Source: Aquanectria penicillioides
Taxonomy: Eukaryota > Ascomycota > Sordariomycetes > Hypocreales > Nectriaceae
Assembly: GCA_003415625.1 (NCBI GenBank)
Contig: PYIU01000009.1
Coordinates: 1,302,001 to 1,366,000 of the forward strand
Direction of reading: 5' to 3'
Length of the DNA stretch: 64,000 bases
Positions 31,889-41,783 of this stretch are shown piece by piece. The notes beneath the pieces were generated by a model that worked only from the letters and a program-made list of their open reading frames with translations, made no database searches and was not told the origin of the DNA. The position numbers and the translations under genes were made by a program. Positions within the stretch are counted from its first letter, which is position 1; each line of letters opens with the position of its first letter.

Positions 31889-34106
31889 CTATATCTTTGG
31901 CCCCCTTAGAATCGAGACGGGCGCGTCCACAACCTTGTCTCTCAGGTAATCTGCAAAACCTTTCCCAAACGCATCTAGCCTTGTCGAGCTGCTTACCCCC
32001 CTACCTAATATCCCGTAAATCACGAAATGCAGGGCAAAAATGTTGGAAAACTCCACCCTCTCGATGCTATAGCTGTGATGGGCGTCGCCTCCGAGCAGCT
32101 GCCACATCCGCTCCCGCGACAGGAAGGACCGTAGCCAATCCCACTGGCTCGCCGTGTGCACGAAGAGGCCAACGTTGAGGTTAGAGCCTTTGTCGCCGGA
32201 GCGCGCAAGGGCAATGTCGCCTAAGCGAATGCTCTCCGTCGGACCGGCGAAGCTTATCGGGGCCGTGGTGTCATAGCTGTCTCGTTTCAAAAGTGGCTCA
32301 TACGCGGAAGGGTGACCGGCGACATGGGATGAAATGGTTTGACCGGCGGCGTCTACAAAACGGGCCACCTCTTGAATCTGCTCTTGCTCCCAGACGGCCG
32401 GGTAATATGCAATGTACGGTTTGGGGGCAGCGGTACGCATGTCTAGCGAAGAATGGAAGCCTACAAAATCCGTCAGTGTACTGTGTACCGCTCGCTCTTC
32501 CGTCTCTCAACCTTGTGACGCACCATGGAAGTGTTTGAGGGAGACGTTCCCCAGGGCTGCAGATATTTGCCAAAGGGAGGCAGCGTCTTTCGCTTGCGCA
32601 ACAACGCGGATGTATATGGTGCTGCTAGTCTGATCCCACGGGTTCTCTGCTGGCACGCCAATCCTGTCATGGCTCGTTAGCCCTGATCGCCAGTGTCCTG
32701 ATGAGATCGCCGAAATCATCAGGCTTACCGTTGGAACTCGAGGAAGTCGAGTTTCGCCAGAGCCTCCTTTCCCATGTGGGATCTCACTTGCGCCTCGAAG
32801 AGTTCGCACTTCTCCTTCCACCCGTAGCCGGCCACGTTCACCAGCAACTGGCACTCATAGCCGGCCTTGTAGAAAATGGCCAGCTTCGTGGTTGGTGGAG
32901 GGGGAAGGCCTTTGATCCCAGTCACTCGAACTCTGCGGTGACACACGGTTAGCGATATGCGGCTGAAACACCAACAAGGCGGCCAGCAATAGGAAGACGG
33001 TACCTATCCTTCCCTACTTCTTCCACCCTGACATCGTCCAATACAGCCTTTGAGTCGCTGTGCAGATAAATGTTCCCCTGCAGCTCATAAAGCAACTGAC
33101 ATCTCACGGTATCCCTGTCCACGACCCCCCCGTCCCGTCATGTTTTGTCACAACGCAGGATCCATCCGCGCCAACCTCTGCGATGGGAAACCCCGGGTCG
33201 AGGAACCTCCTCCAACCGCCATACTTGGCATCAGTAAATCCTGCAAAATTCCCGCCTGATACGTACGCCGAGCACTCGATAAGGTGACCCGCGACCAAGG
33301 CCCCTGCCAGCCGGTCATAGTCTGTGGCGCTCCAGGACCACCAATACCACGCTGCAGCAATGACAGGCGAGGCATCGGATACGCGACCCGTAATGACAAT
33401 GTCGGCACCGTTCTGAAGAGCGGCGACAATCCCGCGAGCGCCGAGGTAGGCGTTGGCAGAGACCAGTTGCACGGGTGATGCACCAGCCACACCGTCGAGA
33501 AAGGAGAAGGCCTCGTCCAGGGGTTCGACGTTAGCGTTGGTGGAATCCAGATGGGGGACAAAGGTGGACCGGGTTGGGATGAGCTTGCGGACGTCTGAAA
33601 GGAGGTCGTCGCCGGAGACATAAGCGACTGATAAATCGTAGCCCTTCTCCTTGACTAGTGCAGCAACTCTCTCGGCGAGACCTCTGGGGTTCAGGGCGCC
33701 GCCGTTGATTGCCACTTTGATACGTTTTGCATGGATCACATCAATTGTCATTTCGATCCCTTCCCAAGCCGAGGCTTCGTAGCCGGGGTGATTTCCACTG
33801 GCATAGTCCTCTGCATTCTTGGCAATGTTGACCTCTAATTGTTGGGATCAGCTATTGTTCCCCCGGTCTAATTGGAAGATAGAGTCACACCCGCGAGATA
33901 GTCTCCCGTAATAAAATCGACGTCGCCCAGAGTTGCCTGCTTGTACATTTCCACTGGCGGATCTCCTGGAACATAAAGTTATTAAGCTATACTTGTTATT
34001 GTAGCCAACGGACAGTTCGTGGTCTTCCAGACTTACCGCAGTAACCGGAGCAATTGGCAATCCGGACGGGGCGGATGCCGAACTCTCCAAGGCGCCAGGA
34101 TGCCAT
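31889..34106 (-). CDS. AtuA/DUF1446 acyclic terpene utilization-like protein, with frame error
   Basis: Six exons on the minus strand (34106-34037, 33965-33891, 33834-33004, 32932-32729, 32663-32524, 32460-31889) would give about 630 residues. Family blocks include the N-terminal IRPVRIANCSGYCGD, DVDFITGDYLAE, GRVSDASP, CSAYVSGGNFAGF, and the VVTKHDGTGG / DTVRCQLLYELQG junction. The C-terminal AtuA-like part contains SIRLGDIALARSGDKGSNLNVG. At a seven-base C run (33125-33131) the frame breaks: one reading stops in TGA, while the conserved continuation TVRCQLLYELQG lies in another phase. The exon lengths sum to 1892, one short of a multiple of three. Either a sequence error or a disabled gene. 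In bacteria AtuA works in citronellol/geraniol catabolism via CoA esters. Divergent from the CoA-transferase gene. Confidence 0.85.
33125..33131. other. homopolymer (C7) at frame break in AtuA-like gene
   Basis: Seven consecutive C on the plus strand (G7 in the gene's sense). Eight would restore the conserved reading frame. Both flanking frames match the AtuA family, so the break is here and nowhere else in the gene. Confidence 0.75.
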
Positions 34107-34231
34107 TGATGAAATGCAAATTAGACTATGTCTTCTCAAGAGAAAGTAATTGATTTGTTTGTCCGTGTTGTGAGTGAAAGGTCTAATCACTTCTATTTTA
34201 CAACCCGTACTCCTCCGGCTGGGCGTCACAC

Positions 34232-34243
34232 TATATATAAAAA
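34232..34243 (-). promoter_or_regulatory. TATA box facing the AtuA-like gene
   Basis: TATATATAAAAA on the plus strand reads TTTTTATATATA on the minus strand. It is about 126-137 bp upstream of the AtuA-like ATG. Confidence 0.5.
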
Positions 34244-34316
34244 TTGTTAGATGGCTATACCATCAACACCGTGACCAGGGCGCCGGGCTCTTTCCAGTGT
34301 TGATTCTATAGTAGAA

Positions 34317-34328
34317 CTGGAGTTTCGG
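34317..34328. promoter_or_regulatory. degenerate CGG-type motif copy
   Basis: CTGGAGTTTCGG matches CCGGAGTTTTGG at 10 of 12 positions. It lies between the TATA box of the AtuA-like gene and the inverted repeat. Confidence 0.35.
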
Positions 34329-34382
34329 CAGACTTCTTCCGCCGGTTTGTATGCTTCAAAGGAGCATTGCCAGTCTTCCGAA

Positions 34383-34424
34383 GCCAAAACTCCGGAGTGG
34401 GGCAGGTGATCCCGGAGTTTTGGC
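34383..34424. promoter_or_regulatory. inverted repeat GCCAAAACTCCGG / CCGGAGTTTTGGC, candidate Zn2Cys6 site
   Basis: A perfect 13-bp inverted repeat: arms at 34383-34395 and 34412-34424 separated by 16 bp. Each arm contains a CGG triplet, the half-site bound by Zn2Cys6 dimers. A regulator of that class is encoded about 2 kb away in the same cluster. Direct binding is inferred. Confidence 0.65.
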
Positions 34425-34446
34425 CCGGGTCTCGCCACACTGTGGA

Positions 34447-34457
34447 CAAAACTCCGG
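34447..34457. promoter_or_regulatory. third copy of the CGG motif
   Basis: CAAAACTCCGG exactly repeats 11 bp of the left arm of the neighbouring inverted repeat, in the same orientation. Confidence 0.55.
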
Positions 34458-34630
34458 CCGCATTGAGCATGGTGTGGGGTGTAACAACTCCAGCCTCGGC
34501 TTGGATGAGTGAGGATAGTTTCTTTCTCTACAAGTGCGTAATATGGTTACAATCGATGAGACATATTTCGGAACAGTGGGAAGCGGGACGATGCGGAGTG
34601 CCACAATTCAATGCCACGGATAGCCCTCGC

Positions 34631-34638
34631 TATATAAG
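34631..34638 (+). promoter_or_regulatory. TATA box of the CoA-transferase gene
   Basis: TATATAAG about 100 bp before the ATG at 34735, in the correct orientation. Confidence 0.6.
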
Positions 34639-34734
34639 GAATGAATGGCACATCTACAGATCGGCTCGTCTAATTCAACGGCCACACTTAACACAGAAAA
34701 TTTACGTTAGGATTTGCCATATTCATTTGTAAAC

Positions 34735-36473
34735 ATGGACACCTATTCTGTTCAGGAGGAAAGCGAGCGCATTCTTCACGAGAAGCTGCTCAACGACGAG
34801 CAGTTGTCGCTTCCATCATCCATTCTGGAAGCCGCGAAGAAAGTCAAATTTGTTGGTCCAGACCCGAAGCCATTTATTCCAACGCCTTGCAAGATCACCG
34901 AGTCCGTTTCTGCTCTGTCTGCCCTTGTGGCTTCTGTTGCTAGCGCCGTAGCATCAGATCGATATGGCATTGACTTGCAGGAGGCAGAGGTTAACACGTA
35001 TGTTTAGACTATATGAGACTATAAATGTCTTTTTATTTCTAACAGACTATTCGCTAATACCGATTAGGGATGTTGCGACTCTTTTCCTCGAGTCTATCCT
35101 CCTCCCTACCATCAACGGCAAACCCTTTCTTCAGCACCCTCAGTTGCTCTCAGAATTCAAGAAAGGAGACATCTACGAGATGAATAAGCCCATTCATCAA
35201 GAGGCCACAAACGTTTATCAGACCAAAGATGGCCGTTGGTATCACCTTCATGGCTCTATGAACGCTGCTGTGACAATGGGCATGGTCGGTGTGGAAGAGC
35301 AAGACGTCACTAGGGAGGAGGCGATCAAGATCTATTCTGAAAAGGTTGCACAGCACGATGCTGAGTACCTAGAGAAAAAAGCAAACAATGAGCTGCGGCA
35401 AGCTGGCGTCACTTGTCTCACACCAGACGAATTCTTTGCGTCAGAGCAGGGCAAGATCATGAGCCAAGAACCTCTATGGACCCGAAGAAGCGTACCGGCG
35501 CCCCGAAGCTCATGGCCACAGCAGGATGCGGAGTCAAAATTCAAGCCCTTAGCTGGAATCAAGGTCATTGACTTTTCTCGAGTGATTGCCGCGCCAGTTA
35601 TCTCCAAGATTCTGGCCGTGCTCGGCGCCGACGTTGTCAAGGTCACGAGCGAGCACCTACCGGACATTTCAATCACTTGGTTGGACCTCAATACTGGCAA
35701 GAGAGACGCAAATATTGACCTGAAAACCGGTGAGGGAAAGAAGACGTTTGCCAAGCTCGTCGAAGGGGCTGATGTCCTCATCGACGGATACCGCCCCGGA
35801 GTTTTGGAGCGGCTTGGATTTGACTCCTCATCCCTGAGAAGGATCAAGAAAAACTTGATCTATGCCCGAGAAAACTGTTACGGGTTCAAGGGCCCGCTGG
35901 CTTTCCGTTCTGGATGGCAGCAGATCAGTGACTGCTTGGTTGGCATATCTTGGCTGCAGGGCAAATTCATGGGCCTTGATGAACCAGTTGTTCCGTTATT
36001 GCGTAAGTCCTGCGCGAGTCTCTGATTGAAGAACAAAACTAATTGGCCCAGCAAACTCTGATTACCAGACCGGCCTGGTCGGCGCTGCAGCCATCATGTT
36101 GGCCCTGCTCCAACGAACCCAAAGCGATGAGACCTTTGATGTTGACGTCAGTCTCACACAGTATAACATCTGGTATCATCGGCTTGGCCAATACAATGAA
36201 GAGCAGTCCAAGGCCATCTTAGCCCGCAATGACGGCTTCCATGTAAGACACTATGACGAGATGCAGACCCTGCTGTTCAAGTCCTTTGCCGCAATTCGGA
36301 AGGCCAGACCAGACATTTTCCAGCATCCCGAGTATTTCTGGAAAATGACTGGCAAGGAATGGGGGATTGAAGATGACATCACTATTTTGGCACCGCCGTT
36401 CAATTTATCCAAGTCCAAGTTGGAATATGCTGTTCCTTCTGGGTCAAAGGGGAGGTCCGAGCCGGAATGGTAG
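34735..36473 (+). CDS. class III CoA-transferase (CaiB/BaiF family)
   Basis: Three exons (34735-34997, 35068-36002, 36052-36473) give 539 residues. The first intron ends at GATTAG rather than the earlier AACAG, because only that join avoids a stop. The family core begins at PLAGIKVIDFSRVIAAPVIS (about residue 245) and includes LGADVVKV, GKRDANIDLKT, VLIDGYRPGVLERLG, and the GFKGPLAFRSGWQQISD block. The first ~240 residues are the extra N-terminal region seen in fungal members. Class III enzymes move CoA between acyl-CoA and a free acid through an aspartyl-CoA intermediate. Next to the AtuA-like gene, it would be the activating step of a CoA-ester degradation route; the acid substrate is unknown. 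Confidence 0.85.
35796..35807. promoter_or_regulatory. exact copy of the CGG motif inside CoA-transferase exon 2
   Basis: CCGGAGTTTTGG occurs exactly here, within codons for the conserved RPGVLERLG motif. An exact 12-mer match is unlikely by chance in 64 kb but could simply reflect the coding constraint, so regulatory meaning is weak. Confidence 0.25.
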
Positions 36474-36593
36474 ATTATCTGGCAAAAAGCTTGAAGCATG
36501 TAGAATGAGGAAGATTATTTCGAGGATTGCACGAAGCGAATAGAGACAGGCGGGGTGGATGAGCTTATAATGCTTATCGCCACTTCATTTCTT

Positions 36594-39098
36594 CTACAGA
36601 AAGTTAAAATCTTCTAATAAACCGTTTGACAGGTCTTGCCAGTTCCATGAAAACGGAATCGGTAGCTCATAGAGTTGGTCTACCCTGAAGTTTCCAAGGT
36701 CTGCATTTTGAATTTGGGTAGCGGCCGCCCCGTTTTGAGGGTCGTCGATTGGTACATTTGATAAAATATCGTGTGGCGCATCACGAGTATAATTTGGTGT
36801 GGCCACAGTGGGGTCATGGCTGCCATCTTCTGCGACCCCAGAGGCGGGATTTGAAAGATTGGCCACGACGGTGCGATTCATTTGCTGACCAGCTAATGTT
36901 GAATCTTGCTGTTCAGCTGGTGTAGGATTAGTTGTTCTCGCCGCGCTCTTCTGTGCCGCTAGACGGGCGACCCGGGACAACTCGTTGCAAACAGCTAAAA
37001 CTGGTCTGAGAAAGGAATCCCCTTGAGTATTGGTGATCCGAGATATAAAAGTAATTGCGTCGTCCATCGCACGAAGTCGCATGTCGATGTTGGGGTCATG
37101 CGGTTGTTGAAGGATGCATACAAACAGCAGCATCAATGCCTGTACAGGAAAATGGACTATTTCCCTGATGGCTAGTCAGTAACAATTCTGTAAACCAGCA
37201 TCGATATTTTTACCAGATGAATCCGTGACTTTCGTCGGGGACAAAATCAAGGAGCTTGATGATTTCATGTGCCGCGTGAAGACATTTTTCCGTATTGGGG
37301 AAGTAAGATGCCTGACGGTCAAACTCCCGTTGACTGGACACCACTCCTTTCATGGATCCGAAAAAACGATTCCAAGTAGCGCTGTGCACAGTTATAATGC
37401 AGCTATAATAAGAAAGAAGAAGATCGAGGACAGTTGGCAGCTGATGGCCCCATTTTGCCTTGATTGTACTGCTGCTAACCCCACGTAGTGCCACACGACT
37501 CCATTCTTCCAATTCTTCTCCTAGGGCATGGGAATCAGCAGCGAGAGCCTCGATTGACTTTCCGGAAGAGCAGGTAGCGAATATCGAGCTGTATATCTTG
37601 CTCCCTATGCGGCCAAACCTCGCTTCGACGCGCAATACATTCAAGATCGCGTTACCTTCTCGATTGACGATTATTCCAAGATTGTCTTTCGGAGACTCCG
37701 AAGGGACGGGAACACTGATGTCGTTGATGTCATGAGAGAAAGGCCTGCCAGTTCTCATCGAGGCTTTTGAGTCAAGGACGAACGCAATCCAGAACACCCG
37801 CAACCTCTGTTCTCTTTCGACAGCAGACAAAGGGAGGTGGTCGATGTCACGATGCAACCCCGCGGAATGAGATAGTCTAACTGCTGCAGCCGTGAGAAAG
37901 AAGAAGGGTTGAGGATTGGGCGTGCCGCGAAAGAAGCAAGCTAACACTAACACTGCTTGGACTGAGAGGAGACCGACGCTGCGCATCAGCACTGGCAAGA
38001 GAGCCTCGAGCGAGTTCTTAGCATAGGACCATGCAGCGTCAGTAAGTTCCTGGCTGTTCGAGTTCTGCTCAGCCCTCATCCTCTGTGCTAATGCCAGCAT
38101 CGCATTCACGGCGACAGACATTGCTGGGTCATCAATTGCAGTAACTGAGCGCGAGTATTGACGCCCGAGCTGCCCCATGAGTGTGGGAGGATGGAATATT
38201 GGTAACACGGTGTTGTAATTTTCCAAGTACTCAGTAACAAGCGCCAAAGTGTCCTCCCAGGGTGGTAATGGGGTTGATGGATTGGTTGCCCAGAGGGTTT
38301 GAAGCATCGGGTGAGACCATCCCGTCCAGCTCCCCGCCCCCTTGAAGGGCATCTCCAGGCGTTGGCGTAACGATGCATCAGACGTGCGTGATTCAATCCA
38401 TTGTAGGCCATCTGGCGAGAGAACCGATACGCTAGATGATGGACCTGCTGTATGGTCAATCCTATACTCCCACACGTTGAACATTGGGTGGCTTCCAAGT
38501 ACCAAAGTATCTCAGCTCACCGGTGTTTTCAGCCACCATGGTCTCTTGGCCGGCACCGTCTCTGGCTGGTGCTCTCGCCACATTTGAAGCCGATTTTAGC
38601 TGCTGGTTCTGCAAACTCTCATTGATAGGTGACTGTTGTCTTGCCTGTCCAGGTTCCCGACCCGCGGCAATCTGGTCTTGGTTAGCACGTGAGGCACGTC
38701 TAAGGTGCGGTGAACCTTCGGGCTCTCTAGCTCGTGATCGAAGCCGATGGTGACGGTTACCGCTTTCATGTAACCTCATTAGTTTATATTTGCCTTGCTG
38801 CAAAACAACTGCAAGAAGAAGACGGAATTTCTTCAAATCCATACCTCTCAGCTTGATCAGCTCCCTGTTTGTCGGGCTGATCCGAATAGTGGCATGCAGT
38901 TTGGGTGGAGGCACATTGCATGCACGTCGGCCGGGCCCCGCTGCATCTTACCCTTTTTCGGCGACACGAGTCACAGGCCTTGCTAATGGTCAGCAGAACA
39001 TCGACGGATTGCAATTCGGGATCAAGGAGCTAGCATACTTTAGCGATGCGGCGCTTCCACCCCGTGGGCCTCTGGGCCTTGGGGGTGGATGAAGGCAT
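36594..39098 (-). CDS. Zn2Cys6 fungal transcription factor
   Basis: Five minus-strand exons: 39098-39039, 38978-38845, about 38774-38503, 38444-37214 and 37164-36594, about 752-756 residues. The exon 3 start has two in-frame options, 38774 or 38762. The zinc cluster is exact: CDSCRRKRVRCSGARPTC then MQCASTQTAC (C-x2-C-x6-C-x6-C-x2-C-x6-C), near residue 22. Short linker motif GELRYFGPSSSV precedes the Fungal_trans domain, with DYDSKASM-like elements: VFWIAFVLDSKASMRTGRP, SAGLHRDIDH and the conserved LLSVQAVLVLACFF. It most likely regulates the adjacent AtuA-like, CoA-transferase and SDR genes through CGG half-sites in their divergent promoter. Function is inferred from class and position. Confidence 0.88.
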
Positions 39099-40090
39099 TG
39101 TGAGGGGGACGTTGCTGCTTGACGGGATTGAAACCGAGGTATCACCAAAAGCAGCATAAAGAAGCAAATGAAGGGGAGATGGATCACCGCCAAGGATCTG
39201 CAAAGGAGCGTCTTCGGATCTAGTTGAGATTTATTCCAGATCATTCTGCCGGGGAATGAAACGTTAACTAAGCCTCAGGACCTGATCTGTCCCAGCGGGG
39301 TTCGGCATTTTCGGCACAGAGCTTAGCATTTGTTCGGGGCCTTGCTTAAAAATTGTCAACAATGTCGACTCCACAAGAGAGGTGAGAGAGAAAGATGAGC
39401 ACATATCGATCATGATGGTTAAATGCGAGGCGAAATAAAATGGATCCCAATACTCCGTACTTGGCTATGCATTTGGGACTGAACACTAGGGTCTGGCCTT
39501 GATTTGGGTGCTGACATATTCCCCAAGCTGCTTGCCCCCCTGTGAACAGGCTCAAAACAATTGATGCAACAAATATGCTCATAAATGATATTGTCTAGCT
39601 ATATTTTAAGCTCACTTCTTCTGATCCTCTATTAGGGTCCTAGCACGCGCATAATTGTGTATCTAATGAGAACATCATGGGCGTGCCACCCGCTGCCTAC
39701 CCCAGTACTAGCTCCGAATGGAGGACAACTGAGCTTTCAAACATTGACTTGGAATTTTTGCTCAATGACCAGATCGCCTGCTAATCGGTTTCACTATTAC
39801 GTTCTGCGACACGGCACAGCAGGTCTAAGACAGGAACATTCTTAGAGGCGTCCCGAAGGCTACTGCTGGAAAGAAATACAATTGGTGAGAAAAATCTCAG
39901 CCACACTTTGTTTAATTTCGAACCCAAAGTGCCACGCGTGAGGATTTCTGACTCAGATACGGAGTATGGTGGGTGGCAGCTAGATTGTTGAAGTGATGTA
40001 AGTTGGATTACTCGGTGAGTTATGTAAGCTAACTTTCAACCCTATCTCTCCTGCTGGAGAAGTGATGATGGCATCTAGACTATATCTGCA

Positions 40091-40123
40091 CTATATTATG
40101 CAGTGGCATTTCTGCGTAACAGT
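40091..40123. repeat. diverged 33-bp repeat, copy 1
   Basis: Begins CTATATTATGCAGTGGCATT and matches the copy at 40806-40838 at 27 of 33 positions, four of six differences being transitions. Possible relic of a dispersed element. Confidence 0.35.
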
Positions 40124-40450
40124 CATTACAACCTATGACCGCCAAACTCGTGGGCGGCGCTGAGTCAGAAAAAATTTCACGTATGTATGATCACGTGATT
40201 GATTCCAACCAACCAATAAGGAGATAGGACCCCATCACCCCCACACCAACGCTGCAAAAGCCACACAGAACTACTGCATGCCAAAAATCACACTCTATAT
40301 AACCAACAAAGAATCGTGCCTGGACAGAAAAACCCTCCTTAGCTTCCAATGCAACTTGGTTACCTTCAATTGAGCTCTTGTCTCAATTGACCAATTCCCA
40401 AACATAACCCCGAAACTTTTCTGTCTTGCTCCTTTATTGCTCAACCTAAC

Positions 40451-40600
40451 ATGCCTGAGTCGTCATATTACATAAACCGCGGGCTACCCTATACCATGAC
40501 CATACCGTTGCAGTTATGGAGCCTGGGAGGCACGCTAGAGCAACTCACCAGTGTTGCCCGTAACTTCCACTACAAATTTGCTACCGAAATTGCCACCTAA
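40451..40600 (+). CDS. possible small protein gene, 49 codons
   Basis: A frame starting MPESSYYINRG and ending ATEIAT stop. A TATATAA lies at 40296-40302, followed by a C/T-rich leader of about 120 nt directly before the ATG (aacctaacATGCC). This promoter-like layout is better than for random frames. The product is recognised by nothing I know, and it could instead be the first exon of a decayed gene. No signal peptide. Confidence 0.25.
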   Translation: MPESSYYINRGLPYTMTIPLQLWSLGGTLEQLTSVARNFHYKFATEIAT

Positions 40601-40805
40601 AGGTCATCAGTTCGAGTCCTCGGTTTCTAAAGCGCGATTGCGCCATCGCGGGATTGAAAATATTGCATTAGAGGGCGCACAGGTATAAATACCGCCTCAT
40701 GATAAGTCCTTTGGAGCTCATCAGACCTAAAGAACTGGGGTATCTGTCGCGGAGAATATAGCCTGGTTGCACTCAGTACCCGTTGTAGGGTAACTTACAC
40801 CTTTG

Positions 40806-40838
40806 CTATATTACGTAGTGGTATTTCTTCGTGACACT
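40806..40838. repeat. diverged 33-bp repeat, copy 2
   Basis: Begins CTATATTACGTAGTGGTATT; partner of the copy at 40091-40123. A 16-bp fragment, TTACATAGTGGTATTT at 55469-55484, matches it at 15 of 16 positions. Confidence 0.35.
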
Positions 40839-41783
40839 GTGGTTTTGGTCTTGGCGGCGGCGCCACATTTTCCTCTCCCGTGGCTGACCACGCAAACGAA
40901 TAGTGGCAGCCACACTAAAGTCTCTTCCCGCAAACGGGAACTGCCTCGGCCGGCCGGCTTTCAGAGGCGTCCAAATGGCGAATTCTGATAGGCTCGCAAT
41001 TAGGGAACCAGAGTAGAGTTTATTTCTCTAGTATCGAGGTTCCTCAGACACCGAAGCTGCTCTTTACTGTAATTGTCACAGCACTTGTATTGTAGCCTGA
41101 ACTCTGCCCTCTCTGCTTAGAAGAACCCCGTCGCCGCCAAGACTAATAAACCCACAGCCCGGCCATGGGTTCGGTCAATACTGCGACAAAAAGCACGATG
41201 AAAAAAAAAAAAAGAAAACAAATGAAGAAGGAAAAATAACAACATAGAGATTCGGTATAGTGTTGCTTTGCCTGAGAGCTAATTCATGGTTATTTTGGTT
41301 GGACATGGTTAGGAGAAGAGGCGTCATGCCGCCTTGAGGCCAGACACGGCACATTCACCCGATCGCATCAATGATGCCGTTGTTTCTAGAACAAAGAACA
41401 CGGTTAATGCATGTGCCGTCATCCGTTTTGATCCAACAGACCAGGAAAAACAGCTGATGTAGTCGCTGGCAAGGGGAGGGTGACGGATTGGACCTCCGCC
41501 GGTTTGGGGCGCTGTGGAATGGTGACGGATGCGGCAACCATCATCGGGGTAGGCCGCCTCGCCATCTCAGCTAAGTTTTTTCCAACACAATGTTGCCGAT
41601 TCCTGATGAATCCTCATTCCGTTTTAATTATTCCTCTTATACCCCGTTGCCGTGGTCTATTCCCGCGTCTTGTTTCGAGACGCCGGATCATATTTGGCTG
41701 AGACCTCGTCCGAGACATGTCCACCACCACCGCTCACATCGCACCCTGAGCCTCATCCTCGCCATCGACCAAATTCAATAGCC

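Larger units (their letters stand above)
34107..34734. promoter_or_regulatory. shared divergent promoter of AtuA-like and CoA-transferase genes
   Basis: A 628-bp spacer between two diverging gene starts. It has outward-facing TATA boxes at both ends and CGG-bearing repeats between them, listed separately. This is the layout expected for co-regulated pathway genes with a Zn2Cys6 activator. Confidence 0.75.
39099..41783. other. intergenic region with a possible tiny gene and diverged repeats
   Basis: About 2.7 kb without a firm gene. It contains a TATA-preceded 49-codon frame at 40451, a 10-bp palindrome ATCACGTGAT at 40190-40199, and two diverged 33-bp repeats (listed). The right end is the promoter of the membrane protein. 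Confidence 0.45.

Noticed and set aside
37210..38505. Independent start for the Zn2Cys6 factor's regulatory domain
   Set aside because: The GELRYF/GPSSSV junction joins this frame to the upstream exons and zinc cluster through a normal intron, so it is part of one gene.
40603..40625. B-box-like AGTTCGAGTCC suggesting a tRNA or tRNA-derived element
   Set aside because: The flanking stems do not pair and there is no matching acceptor arm or A box.
41652..41783. Upstream in-frame ATG extending the membrane protein by 44 residues
   Set aside because: The extension lacks a signal peptide and looks like leader sequence, so I kept the start at 41784, though the true start is uncertain.
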